In this document: piece by piece, positions 32,947 to 41,629 of the stretch
Numbering within the stretch: the first letter of the stretch is position 1
How the letters are laid out: every line of letters begins with the position of its first letter
DNA from: Bog-532 sp963775825
Lineage (GTDB): Bacteria; Actinomycetota; Actinomycetes; Streptosporangiales; Streptosporangiaceae
Length of the DNA: 64,000 nt
Reading direction: 5' to 3'
NCBI GenBank assembly: GCA_963775825.1
Contig: CAVZKY010000031.1
Coordinates: forward strand, 124,001 to 188,000
Notes under the pieces: model-generated
The model's input: only the letters and a program-made list of their open reading frames with translations
Told to the model about the DNA's origin: nothing
The model's database searches: none
Translations under genes and position numbers: made by a program

Positions 32947-35580
32947 ATGCCCGATACCGCGCTCTCGCTTGTCAAGTCTCACGCGTCGCGACAGCGCACC
33001 GGCCGAGTGACGCTGCTCGAGCGGAAGACGGCGCTGGATGCGCTGGCCGAGGTTGCGGCGCAGGCGCGTAGCGGTGAAGGCCGGCTCGTCCTGCTCGATG
33101 GCGAGGCGGGTGTGGGCAAGTCGGCGTTGCTGGAGCAGTTCACGCACGACCTGCCCGACTCGCGCCTGCTGTCGGGCGCCTGCGACGGCATGTTCACACC
33201 CCGGCCGCTCGGCCCGCTCTTTGACATCGCGCAGCAGGTACATGGCCGCCTGCACGCGCTGTGCCGGGCCGACGCGTCGCGCGAGCAGCTCTTCGACGCG
33301 CTCCTCAGCGAGCTGTGCGAGCCGGGGCCGCTACCGGTCGTCGTCATCGAGGACGTGCATTGGGCCGACGAGGCCACCCTCGATCTGCTGGGCTTTCTCG
33401 CGCGACGGATCCGCGAGATCGCGGTGCTCCTCATCGTGACCTACCGGAACGACGAGCTGGCTGACACCCATCCGCTGCGCATTGCACTCGGCTATCTGGC
33501 CGTCCAGCGCTGCACGAAGCGCCTTCCGCTCGCTCCCCTCAGTGCCCAGGCAGTGCGGATGCTCTCGGCCGGGCGCGGGGTCGACCCAGCGGAGCTGTAC
33601 CGCGTCACCGGCGGCAACCCGTTCTACATCCGCACGGTGCTGGAGGCGGGCCTCGGCGAGGTGCCGGGCTCGGCCCGCGATGTGGTTCTGGCGCGCGCCG
33701 CCCGCCTCGAACCGAAGGCACGCGAGACCCTCGAGGCCGCGGCCCTGATTGGAGGCACCGTCGACGAGCGGCTGCTGCGCCACGTGGTCGCCGACCCCGC
33801 GCTGGCCGAGGTCATCGCGTCTGGACTGGTGTCCGGCCATCCGGTTCTGTGCTTCCGGCACGAGATCGCGCGGCAGGCGATCGAGCAATCGGTCGTGCCG
33901 GCCCGGCGTTCCGGACTCCACGCCCGGATACTGCAGGGGCTGCGCAATCTCGGCTGTGACGATGATGCCCGGCTGGCCTTCCACGCCGAAGAGGCCGGCG
34001 ATGGCCCGGCCGCCCTGGAGCATGCTGCGCTGGCGGGTCGTCGCGCTCGCGCGCTGGCATCCCATCGTGAAGCCGCCAGGCAGTTCGAACGCGCGCTGCG
34101 TTTCGCGGACGGCGAGGGGCCGGCCAGCGTCGCGGCCCGCTGGATCGAGCTCGCGACGGAGCTGTCGATGATCGACCGCTGGCCCGATACCGAGAATGCC
34201 TACACGCGAGCGCTGGAAAACTGGCGGGCGGCCGGAGATCCCCTCGGCGAAGGTGACACGCTCCGGCGAATGTGCTCGGCGTTGTGGCGGCTGTGCCGGG
34301 GCGATCAGATCCTCGCCGTCGCCGAGGCCGCCGTCGCCATCCTGGAACCGCTCGGCCCCACCGCGGAACTCGCGGCAGCATACGGAAACCTCGCCGCGTT
34401 TCAGAATGAGCCCGGGCGTCTGGACGTCGTCGTCCCGCTTGCCCAGCGCGCTCAGGAACTCGCGGTCAGGTTCGGCGTGCCCGCGGTGCAGAGCCGGGCG
34501 GCGACGACGGAGGCGCAGGCCCGGTGGCTCGCCGGTGACGACTGGGAGCCTGTGCTGCGCGGCGCGCTGTCGATCGCGCTCGAGAACGGGCTTGAGCCCG
34601 AGGCGGGCTTCGCGTACACGAACCTGCACGAGCTGCATTGCGGCAACCGGGAGTACGCCCAGGCCGACCAGTTCTTCCTCGACGGCGTCGGCTATTGCGA
34701 GGACCACGATCTCCTCACCTACTACACCTGCTTGCGCGGGGTGCGGACCTCGACCCTGGAGCGGCTGGGGCGCTGGGACGAATCGGCGCGGCTCGCCGAG
34801 GCCGTCCTGGCGGCCATCGCCTCGCCGGTGAACCGCATGATCCCGATGACGAGCCTGGCCAAGGTCGCCGCGCGCCGTGGCGATCCAGAGGTATGGCCGC
34901 ACCTGGATGCCGCGATGACCGCGGCGGACGGAACGACACAGGCGGAGTACATCGGTCCCGTACGATTGGCCCGGGCCGAGGCCCGCTGGCTTGAGGGCGA
35001 TCCGGCCGCGGCGCGGCAGGAAGCCGAACTCGCCGATGATGCGTTCACTGACGTCACCCATCCCTGGCTCAACGGCGAGATCGCGGTGTGGCTGCGACGT
35101 ACCGGATCGCCCCGGACGAGTCAGCGCGAGCTGGCCGAGCCCTACCGGCTGCAGCTCGCGCGGGACCATCGCGGGGCAGCCGAACTGTTCGACGCGCTGG
35201 GCTGCCCTTACGACGCGGCGCTCGCGCTGTTCGACGCGCCTGACGAGCTATCGCTGCGACGAGCGCTCGACATCTGCCACGCGCTCGGGGCCGTCGCGAC
35301 GGCGCGGATCATTCGCCAGAGGATGCGCTCGCTCGGTATCCGATCCGTTCCGGCCGGGCAGCGAGCCGCGACGCGCGAGCATCCGCTCGGCCTGACCCAG
35401 CGAGAGCAGGAAGTGCTCGATTTGCTCTGCGAGGGGCGCACCAACGCCAGCATTGCCGTCAAGCTGGTGATCTCACCAAAGACAGTCGACCACCACGTCT
35501 CGTCGGTACTGGCCAAGCTCGGCGTGTCGAAGCGAACGGAGGTAGCCACCGCGAGGCGAGCCGCAGCCACTCCGGAGTAG
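32947..35580 (+). CDS. large ATP-binding LuxR-family regulator (LAL type)
   Basis: An 877-residue STAND-type regulator. Walker A is LLDGEAGVGKSALLEQ (about 50-65), Walker B is PVVVIEDVHWADEATLDLL. A helical-repeat (TPR-like) sensor fills the middle from about 350 to 800. The C-terminal LuxR helix-turn-helix is GLTQREQEVLDLLCEGRTN, SIAVKLVISPKTVDHHVSSV, LAKLGVSKRTEV. Such proteins activate transcription after ligand-triggered ATP-dependent assembly. GAGGAGG lies about 6 bases before ATG 32947. The gene is alone on this strand, so the target is not obvious; the adjacent minus-strand P450 run is a candidate. Confidence 0.93.
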   Translation: MPDTALSLVKSHASRQRTGRVTLLERKTALDALAEVAAQARSGEGRLVLLDGEAGVGKSALLEQFTHDLPDSRLLSGACDGMFTPRPLGPLFDIAQQVHGRLHALCRADASREQLFDALLSELCEPGPLPVVVIEDVHWADEATLDLLGFLARRIREIAVLLIVTYRNDELADTHPLRIALGYLAVQRCTKRLPLAPLSAQAVRMLSAGRGVDPAELYRVTGGNPFYIRTVLEAGLGEVPGSARDVVLARAARLEPKARETLEAAALIGGTVDERLLRHVVADPALAEVIASGLVSGHPVLCFRHEIARQAIEQSVVPARRSGLHARILQGLRNLGCDDDARLAFHAEEAGDGPAALEHAALAGRRARALASHREAARQFERALRFADGEGPASVAARWIELATELSMIDRWPDTENAYTRALENWRAAGDPLGEGDTLRRMCSALWRLCRGDQILAVAEAAVAILEPLGPTAELAAAYGNLAAFQNEPGRLDVVVPLAQRAQELAVRFGVPAVQSRAATTEAQARWLAGDDWEPVLRGALSIALENGLEPEAGFAYTNLHELHCGNREYAQADQFFLDGVGYCEDHDLLTYYTCLRGVRTSTLERLGRWDESARLAEAVLAAIASPVNRMIPMTSLAKVAARRGDPEVWPHLDAAMTAADGTTQAEYIGPVRLARAEARWLEGDPAAARQEAELADDAFTDVTHPWLNGEIAVWLRRTGSPRTSQRELAEPYRLQLARDHRGAAELFDALGCPYDAALALFDAPDELSLRRALDICHALGAVATARIIRQRMRSLGIRSVPAGQRAATREHPLGLTQREQEVLDLLCEGRTNASIAVKLVISPKTVDHHVSSVLAKLGVSKRTEVATARRAAATPE

Positions 35581-35648
35581 CCGAGCCACACTGAGCGCAC
35601 GGGTCGTGCGTGCTCGCCAGGCACGGAACGCTGGGACAGGCCTGCCCG

Positions 35649-35723
35649 CTCCCAAAATCGGACACCGCCGCTCCCGGAATCCGGCAAAGCGGACCCGCGC
35701 AAGCCGACATAGCCGCACGTCAG
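35649..35723 (+). repeat. dispersed repeat, copy A (about 75 bp)
   Basis: This 75-bp stretch containing AAAATCGGACACCGCCGCTC matches 51307-51380 with roughly 80 percent identity and one single-base gap, ending in CACGTCAG in both. It lies between the convergent LuxR and FAD-monooxygenase genes. It has no coding sense and is a candidate MITE or intergenic repeat family. Confidence 0.7.
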
Positions 35724-35734
35724 TGCCGGTATCC

Positions 35735-36979
35735 CTACCATCGGTGCCGGTTGCTGAGGAAGGAGCGGAGGTGGCCGGCCAGGGCTTCGGAGTCCGGGCC
35801 CGCGCCGTGGATGTAGGTGGAGGCGCGGGTGCGGAGTACCGGCAGGCCGAGGATGTAGAGTCCGGGGGCGCCGGTAACCACGCCGCCGTCGTGGCGGATG
35901 TGGCCGGTGCGGTCACACACGGGGATGTCGAGCCAGGAGTGGTCGGGCCGGAAGCCTGTCGCCCACAGCACCGTGCTGATCTCCCCGCTCCGCAGATCTA
36001 GCTCCAGGGGCGAGTGGGGATCGACGCGCGTGGGTGCCAAGCGGTGCGGTGGCGGGAGCTCATCGTCGAGGTCCGACGCTGTGGCCCACTCGTTGGCCCG
36101 GGTCAGGAACCGGTTCATCTTCAGGTCGGCTAGGGCGCATGTGTTGGGGAGGGAGCCGGAGAACTGGGCTATGCCGCCGGCGATGCGGCCGAGGCGGCCC
36201 ACGATGCGGATCCCTAGCGCCGTGAGCGTGTTGAGGTCGGTCGTGATGGCTCCGGGGGTGCCGGTGAGCTGCGGGGAGGGGAGGTGGCGGGCCCGGGTGA
36301 GGTCGTCGATCTGGTCGTAGCGTTCGGCCAGCAGGCCGGTCGCCTGCAGCCACCAGAAGATGTCGCGGCCACGGTAGGTGCGCGGCAGCCGGACGTGTTC
36401 GCCGACCGCGAGGGTTACCGGGCGCCCGGACCGGTGGATCTCACCGGCGAGCTGGACGCCGGTGGCTGAGGCGCCGACAACGAGGACCCCGCCGTCGGGC
36501 AGCTGGCTGGGATCGTGGTAGGTGAGCGGGGTGAGCGTCGTTACCGACGGTGGGACGGCGTCGGCGATGCCTGGAATCGCTGGCAGGTTGCACGCCCCGG
36601 TGGCCAGCACCACGGCCCGGGCGTGGAGGACGTCGTCGTTGGTATGGATCTGGAAGCCCTGCGGTGCGGTGCGCAGGGTGTGCACCGTCGTGGCGGTGCG
36701 CACCGGTGCGTCGACGAGACGGGCGTAGCGGGTGAGGGTGGCTACGACCTCGGCGAGGGGCATGTAGCCTTCGGGCTGGTCGCCGGCGTAGTCGTGGCCA
36801 GGGAGCCGGGTCTGCCAGTTCGGGGTGAGCAGCCGCAGGGTGGGCCAGCGTTGGGTCCGCCATGAGTTCGCCACCTCGCCGCGCTCGAGGACGATGTGGT
36901 CGATCGAGCGTTCGGTGAGGCGGCGGCTCATGGCCAGGCCGGCCTGGCCGGCGCCGACTACAACTGCCGTGGTACGCAT
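35735..36979 (-). CDS. flavin-dependent monooxygenase (CzcO/FMO-like)
   Basis: A 414-residue FAD- and NADPH-dependent oxidoreductase. VVVGAGQAGLAMSRRLTERS is the FAD Rossmann motif; VVLATGACNLPAIPGIA and VLVVGASATGVQLAGEIHRS (NADPH-binding) and VLWATGFRPDHSWLD follow. These match single-component flavoproteins that oxidise amines, sulfides or ketones. ATG 36979 is preferred over GTG 36982. It is the last gene of a five-gene minus-strand run beginning at the HD-GYP regulator, 25 bases after the OsmC gene. Confidence 0.88.
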   Translation of the reverse strand: MRTTAVVVGAGQAGLAMSRRLTERSIDHIVLERGEVANSWRTQRWPTLRLLTPNWQTRLPGHDYAGDQPEGYMPLAEVVATLTRYARLVDAPVRTATTVHTLRTAPQGFQIHTNDDVLHARAVVLATGACNLPAIPGIADAVPPSVTTLTPLTYHDPSQLPDGGVLVVGASATGVQLAGEIHRSGRPVTLAVGEHVRLPRTYRGRDIFWWLQATGLLAERYDQIDDLTRARHLPSPQLTGTPGAITTDLNTLTALGIRIVGRLGRIAGGIAQFSGSLPNTCALADLKMNRFLTRANEWATASDLDDELPPPHRLAPTRVDPHSPLELDLRSGEISTVLWATGFRPDHSWLDIPVCDRTGHIRHDGGVVTGAPGLYILGLPVLRTRASTYIHGAGPDSEALAGHLRSFLSNRHRW

Positions 36980-37004
36980 CACGCAGGCGTCCGGGCCGTG
37001 GTTG

Positions 37005-37565
37005 TCAGGCCAGCTCGACGAGCACCTTCGTCGGGTTGGTCACGATGTCGAAGGCCGCCGAGCGCTTCTGTGACTGGGCGATCAGCGCTTCGAGGTCGTC
37101 GCGGGAGGCGTCGGCGTCGATGGCGAACCGGACGCGGACCGATTCGAAGCCGTTGCGGACGTCAGGCTCCGCGCCGAGAATGCCCAGGACGTTCATCTCG
37201 CCCTCGACCATGGCGGTGACCGACCGGAGCTGGATGCCCCGGTACTGGGCGACCGAGGCGACGCCCGCGGTCAGGCACCCGACTAGGCCGACCAGCACGA
37301 ACTCCACCGGCGTGGCGCCGTTGTCCTCGGACGCGAAGCACTCGGGGTGGTCGACGTCAAACTCATACTCGGTGCGGTGCCGTTGCTCGCTACCAAGGCC
37401 GGTGAAGCCGGCAACGGTGGAGTGGCTGTGAGTCCCCTTGCGCCATATGCAGCTGGCCCGCCAGGTGAACTGGGCCGCTTCCGGTGCGGCGGACAGCGCC
37501 TCGCGTGCCCCGAGCAGGGCCTGGACGTTCACGCCGTTGTCGACGGGACGGTCGGTGATGGTCAT
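37005..37565 (-). CDS. OsmC-family peroxide-detoxification protein
   Basis: A 186-residue OsmC-fold protein. HSTVAGFTGLGSEQRHRTEY, HPECFASEDNGATPVEFVLV and GLVGCLTAGVASVAQYRGI contain the conserved Glu and a Cys of the family's redox site. OsmC proteins reduce organic hydroperoxides with thiols in the cytoplasm. ATG 37565 is chosen because AAGGAGA lies just upstream; an in-frame ATG lies further up. Placed between a P450 and a flavin monooxygenase, it may remove peroxide by-products. Confidence 0.87.
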   Translation of the reverse strand: MTITDRPVDNGVNVQALLGAREALSAAPEAAQFTWRASCIWRKGTHSHSTVAGFTGLGSEQRHRTEYEFDVDHPECFASEDNGATPVEFVLVGLVGCLTAGVASVAQYRGIQLRSVTAMVEGEMNVLGILGAEPDVRNGFESVRVRFAIDADASRDDLEALIAQSQKRSAAFDIVTNPTKVLVELA

Positions 37566-37600
37566 CGTTGTCTCCTTGGTTTCAGTGGGATCGGGCATGT

Positions 37601-38839
37601 TCATCCCGGCCGTCGGCCGGGACCGAGAACGACCGGGAGCGAGACCAGGCCGCGCAGGACCAGGCCGTCGCCATGCGCCCAGGCGAGGGCGTTACGGTCG
37701 ACTGCGAGCCGCAAGCCCGGGTGACGGCCGAGCAGGGCTTCGAAAGCGACTCTGGCTTCGAGCCGGGCCAGCGGCGCGCCCAGGCAGTGATGGATCCCAT
37801 GGCCGAACCCGAGGTTCGTCCCGTCGTTGCGGCCGATATCGAGGGCGTCGGGCGCTGGGAAGCGAGCAGGATCGCGGTTGGCCGAGCCCAGGCATACCAG
37901 CACCTGTTCGTGCGGGGGGATTTCCACGCCGCCGAGGGTCACCGGCTCGGTCGTCACCCGGAACGTGGCGTGCGGGACGGGGGCGGTGAAGCGGATGAGC
38001 TCGTCGATCGCGGCGGGAAGCTGCCCGGGATCGGCCAGCAGCGCCTCTAGCTGGCCGGGGTGATCCAGCAGGGCCACCACGGCGTTGCCGATGAGGCTGG
38101 CCGTGGTGTCGTGCCCGGCGACCACGAGCTGAAACAGGCTCGACAGCAGCTCCTGGGTGGTGAGCGCGTCGTCTTCCGCGGCGACCAGGACGCTGACGAG
38201 GTCGTCGGCCGGTCTCTGGCGCTTGGTGTCGACTAGTTCACCCAGGTAGGCCACGATGCCGTCCGAGGCCTCGACCGCCTCCGGCGGCGGGTCACCGGCC
38301 CATCCGGTCAGCAGCACACCGAACCAGGCGTGCAGGCGCGGGCGGTCGGCCGGGGGGATGCCCAGCAGTTGGCCGATCACCCGGAACGGCAGCGGGTAGG
38401 CGTATCCCTCGATGAGGTCGATGGTGGCGCCGGGGCCGGCGGCGTCCAGCGCGTCGAGGAGGTCGCCGGCGATGCCCCGGATGGCCGGCTCGAGCGCGGC
38501 CACCCGGCCCGGCGTAAAGGCCCGGGATACCAGCCGCCGCAGCCGGGTGTGGTCGGGCGGGTCGACGTTGAGCATATGCCGCGAGAATTCCGGTCCGGGC
38601 AGGCCCTCGGCCGCGACGTCGCCATTGTCCTGCAGGGCGGCGAGCATGTCCTTGGAGATGCGCGGATCGTTGAGCGCGAGGCGGGCTGCGTCGTAGCCGA
38701 GCACGACCCAGGCGGGGTGGCCGTCGGCCAGGCGCACCCGCTGCACCGGGCACCGGGCCCGGGCCTCAGCGAAGTGGCTGAACGGGTCGTCGCGGATCGC
38801 TGGTGCCCAGCCGCCCCAGCTGGTCAGGGTGTCAGTCAT
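37601..38839 (-). CDS. cytochrome P450
   Basis: A 412-residue soluble bacterial P450 (CYP105/107-like). The I-helix oxygen motif is VVAGHDTTASL, the ExxR helix is AIDELIRFT, and the heme loop is FGHGIHHCLGAPLARLE with the thiolate Cys. HMLNVDPPDHTRLRRLVSRA and FTPGRV are typical of the B-to-C region. It hydroxylates an organic substrate using ferredoxin electrons; no ferredoxin gene is nearby. ATG 38839 lies within the end of the NTF2-like gene (8-base overlap), so the two are co-translated. Confidence 0.95.
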   Translation of the reverse strand: MTDTLTSWGGWAPAIRDDPFSHFAEARARCPVQRVRLADGHPAWVVLGYDAARLALNDPRISKDMLAALQDNGDVAAEGLPGPEFSRHMLNVDPPDHTRLRRLVSRAFTPGRVAALEPAIRGIAGDLLDALDAAGPGATIDLIEGYAYPLPFRVIGQLLGIPPADRPRLHAWFGVLLTGWAGDPPPEAVEASDGIVAYLGELVDTKRQRPADDLVSVLVAAEDDALTTQELLSSLFQLVVAGHDTTASLIGNAVVALLDHPGQLEALLADPGQLPAAIDELIRFTAPVPHATFRVTTEPVTLGGVEIPPHEQVLVCLGSANRDPARFPAPDALDIGRNDGTNLGFGHGIHHCLGAPLARLEARVAFEALLGRHPGLRLAVDRNALAWAHGDGLVLRGLVSLPVVLGPGRRPG

Positions 38840-39257
38840 GGTCGCCCTCGGGTCGGTAGCCCGTGCAGAGCAGGTCGAGCCGGGCGATGCGGCCGCCGTC
38901 GGTGGTGTCGGCGTAGGCTTGCTGTTCGACGGTGAACCAGCTGGTGCCCAGCCGCTCCGCCTGGAGCCGGAGCCGCCAGTGCAGGTGCAGACGGTCACCC
39001 ACCTCGCCGACGGTGGCCTCGACGAGCTCGAAGTCCTCGGTGTCGCCGAACCAGCTCGCGAACACATCGGCGATCGTCTCGGCTCCGGTCCACTCCCGCA
39101 GGCCCGGGGGCAGCAGGGCGCGGAGGCGGACGTCGCCCGTCAGCGCGTCGCCGAGCCGGGCGAAGTCCTGAGCGGCCAGGCCCTCGAGGAACGACCCGGC
39201 GAGGGCGAACTGCGGCACCGCGGTAGCTGCGCTGTGGTTATGGGATGTCGCCGTCAT
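38832..39257 (-). CDS. NTF2-like/SnoaL-type small protein
   Basis: A 141-residue alpha+beta barrel (NTF2 superfamily) protein: FLEGLAAQDFARLGDALTGD, VRLRALLPPGLREWTGAETI, FASWFGDTEDFEL and later beta strands. Members act as isomerases, cyclases or hydrolases of polyketides and steroids, or as binding proteins; the catalytic residues cannot be told here. It overlaps the P450 start by 8 bases and follows the HD-GYP regulator by about 60 bases. Confidence 0.8.
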   Translation of the reverse strand: MTATSHNHSAATAVPQFALAGSFLEGLAAQDFARLGDALTGDVRLRALLPPGLREWTGAETIADVFASWFGDTEDFELVEATVGEVGDRLHLHWRLRLQAERLGTSWFTVEQQAYADTTDGGRIARLDLLCTGYRPEGDHD

Positions 39258-39290
39258 GGATCCGTTGTACGGGTCCGCGGGCGGGAGCGA

Positions 39291-39308
39291 ATCGGGTAAC
39301 TGCCCGAT
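39291..39308. promoter_or_regulatory. inverted repeat ahead of the NTF2-P450 genes
   Basis: ATCGGG-TAACTG-CCCGAT (39291-39308) sits in the 58-base gap before the NTF2-like gene. On the plus strand it is followed by CTTTTT, but both flanking genes read the minus strand. So it is either an operator for the downstream genes or a hairpin controlling read-through. Confidence 0.4.
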
Positions 39309-39315
39309 CTTTTTG

Positions 39316-40887
39316 TCAGGTCCCTGGTTCGCCTGCCGCTCCGGTAAGACCGTGGCGCATAGCGAACAGGGCGGCCTCGGTCCGGGTTTTCACCCTGAGC
39401 TTGGCGTAGATGTGCTCCAGGTGGGAGGAGACCGTTTTACGGCTGAGATGCAGCTCGGCAGCGATCTGGGGGTTGGACCGTCCCTGGCCGAGCCGCACGA
39501 GCACCTCGGCCTCGCGAGGCGTCAGCCCTGACGGCAGGCCGGCCCGGCGCCGCGGCCGGTGGCCGGCGGCTTCGAGTACCGCCTGCACCGCGTCGCCGTC
39601 GAGCCGCCCGGCGCGCACCTCGTCGCGCATCGTCCGCTCGGCGTCACTAGCCTCGAGCGGCGGGCGATGGGGACGGGGCTGGCGGAGCGCATTGTAGACG
39701 TCGGCAGCGCCGAGGATCCGCGCCGGCAGCGTGATGGCCTCGCCCCGCAGCCCGTGCGGGTAGCCGGAGCCGTCGAGCCGCTCGTGGTGCAGCGCCGCGC
39801 AGTGCCCGACCTGGGCCAGCAGCGGCGTGCGGACCAGCATCCGTTCGGTCAGGTACGGGTGGGTCCGGGCCCGCTCACGCTGGGAGATGCTCCACTCGCC
39901 CGGCTCATCCCAGACCCCGCTGGGAATCCCGATCATGCCGATGTCATGCACCAGCGCCGCCCGGCGCAGCATGACGACATGGCCGGCCGGGAGCCCAAGC
40001 GTCACGCCGGCCTGAGCGGCCAGTTCGGCCGCGCCCCGGGAATGGCCAAGGCGCAGCGGCGATTTGAGGTCGCTGAAGTCGGCGAAGGCAGCCAGCGCCC
40101 GATCGAGCTCGTCGTCGCTCAATGACGCGCCCAGCCGCGGGTCGAGCGCGATCACCTCATCCCATGCGGAAATGCTCCCGAGCCCGTCGAGGATCTCACC
40201 GTGCCGGGCGCAGAAGCAGTCGACGAGCTCCGGATCGAACTGCGTGCCCCGCCGCTCGCGGGCTACGTGCAGCGCAGCCTCGGCGCCGCCGGTGTGGTGG
40301 AACGCCTCGATGATGTCGGCCAGGTGCACCAGCCGGATGGCAGGCGCCAGAGCATCGGCGCCGACCGAACCGGGTACCCCTCTTCCGTCCCACCGTTCGA
40401 ATGTCTGCTGCAGCGGCTCGCACACCTGCGGGCCGAGCTCCAGCCACTCGGCGAAATCGCTCGCCGCCTGACAGTGCGACATCATTACCTGCTGCACCGA
40501 GTGGCCGGCCGTGGCCAGGAACTTCCCAACTATCCCGATCCGGTGGAAACCTGACTTACCGCGACCGAGATGACGGGCGACGAAGGTCGCCATGGTGACA
40601 CCCCCGAGGTCCTCGTCGCGCGTGTCGGCGTACACCTCGGTCTCGTCGCCGAACAGCGCTGCCACCTCACTGGTTTCGGTGGCACATCCCACCCATGTCA
40701 GCAGTGATGTGTAGTACGCAGACGTGCAGGTCGCCTGCTCCATCCCGGCCGCCGTCCCCAGGCGCATGGCAATGACGGTCTGGCGCAGGACCCGCTCCAT
40801 CGGCCGTCCCATTCCGAGGTCGGAGACTAGCGACAGCGTTGCAACCAGCTCGGCGAGAGTCACTCGCGTCGGGGAATGCGAAGCCAC
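39316..40887 (-). CDS. HD-GYP phosphohydrolase domain protein with LuxR helix-turn-helix
   Basis: About 523 residues. The C-terminal part has an HD-GYP domain (AALVHDIGMIGIPSGVWDEP, HHERLDGSGYPHGLRGE) and then a LuxR-type DNA-binding domain (GLTPREAEVLVRLGQGRSNP, QIAAELHLSRKTVSSHLEHI). The N-terminal half holds a second, degenerate HD-like unit (FERWDGRGVPG). HD-GYP domains hydrolyse cyclic-di-GMP or serve as sensors. GTG 40887 is tentative, with GGAGGG about 14 bases upstream. It is first in the run that ends with the FAD monooxygenase and is probably its regulator. Confidence 0.87.
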   Translation of the reverse strand: MASHSPTRVTLAELVATLSLVSDLGMGRPMERVLRQTVIAMRLGTAAGMEQATCTSAYYTSLLTWVGCATETSEVAALFGDETEVYADTRDEDLGGVTMATFVARHLGRGKSGFHRIGIVGKFLATAGHSVQQVMMSHCQAASDFAEWLELGPQVCEPLQQTFERWDGRGVPGSVGADALAPAIRLVHLADIIEAFHHTGGAEAALHVARERRGTQFDPELVDCFCARHGEILDGLGSISAWDEVIALDPRLGASLSDDELDRALAAFADFSDLKSPLRLGHSRGAAELAAQAGVTLGLPAGHVVMLRRAALVHDIGMIGIPSGVWDEPGEWSISQRERARTHPYLTERMLVRTPLLAQVGHCAALHHERLDGSGYPHGLRGEAITLPARILGAADVYNALRQPRPHRPPLEASDAERTMRDEVRAGRLDGDAVQAVLEAAGHRPRRRAGLPSGLTPREAEVLVRLGQGRSNPQIAAELHLSRKTVSSHLEHIYAKLRVKTRTEAALFAMRHGLTGAAGEPGT

Positions 40888-41241
40888 CAGCCCATTCTCA
40901 CCCTCCGGGCCGGACGGCGGCAGCGAGGTGCGGGGATCACGTACTCGCCCGGCCGGCACGCCCGGTGATGACCAGGACCTAGATCGACCGGACCGGTTCG
41001 CAGAACACCCCGTTCTGCGCACCTCCAACGAACCGGATGAAAGGGACTGCTCCAGTACATGACGGTGGCTCGGCGCGCGGTTATCAAGAGCCGCGGATCG
41101 CTCTCCGCCTACGCATCTCTGTGCCGCACGTCGATTCTCTGTGCCGCACGTCGATGATCCCAAACGCGGTCTCCGCACGGTACTCGCCCAAAGGGCAGCC
41201 GAGTCCGCCCGCGGTCGGTGGGACATCCTTGATGCCATCGA
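40888..41241. other. gene-free region with a short direct repeat
   Basis: No coding region is convincing. CTGTGCCGCACGTCGAT occurs twice in tandem (about 41119-41154). The promoter for the HD-GYP operon should lie in the first part, but I see no clear boxes. Confidence 0.3.
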
Positions 41242-41379
41242 TTATGTACGCAGAACAGTACCTGACCTCTGGATTCCTTCTGATTGGACAGGATCGAGCA
41301 GGCCGAGCCGGGCGAGGTTGAACTGCACGAGCCGGTACTCGTCCCCGCTGACGTCGGCGTCCAGCCGCCAGCCGAGCAT
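41242..41379 (-). pseudogene. truncated DUF3291-like N-terminus
   Basis: From ATG 41379 the minus strand gives MLGWRLDADVSGDEYRLVQF then NLARLGLLDPVQSEGIQR and stops at 46 codons. YRLVQFNLARL resembles the start of DUF3291 antibiotic-biosynthesis-monooxygenase-like proteins, which run about 150 residues. The rest is lost. Paired palindromes upstream suggest a formerly regulated gene. Confidence 0.35.
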
Positions 41380-41414
41380 GGAATAGCGGCGCGGTTGCTG
41401 CACCTCCCATCGTC

Positions 41415-41481
41415 GTTGACACTTAAACGTCAACGTTGTAGCGGGTGAGCGGGATGGCCTGCTTTGACATTGAAATGTCAA
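41415..41481. promoter_or_regulatory. two palindromic operator-like sites
   Basis: GTTGACACTTAAACGTCAAC (41415-41434, imperfect) and TTGACATTGAAATGTCAA (41464-41481, 8-bp perfect arms) share the half-site TTGAC and have centres 48 bp apart. The form TTGACA-N6-TGTCAA suits a MarR/HxlR/ArsR-type dimer and also holds -35-like TTGACA. They lie between the truncated gene and the membrane protein gene. No regulator of these families is adjacent. Confidence 0.55.
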
Positions 41482-41629
41482 GCCGTCGGTGCTCCGCGTT
41501 TCCGGAGCTTTCCTCCTATGTCTGCGTGTCTGCCTTGACGTTGCCAGCGCACCGTTCCTGGAATCGCCAGGCAGTGAAGGCGGGCAGTCGTCAGGAGCAA
41601 GTCATGGCGCGACGCGATGCCCGAACGGG

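Noticed and set aside
33331..35169. A 612-codon minus-strand frame inside the LuxR regulator gene
   Set aside because: Antisense of a clearly coding gene with Walker and LuxR motifs; its sequence is Arg/Gly-rich without domains.
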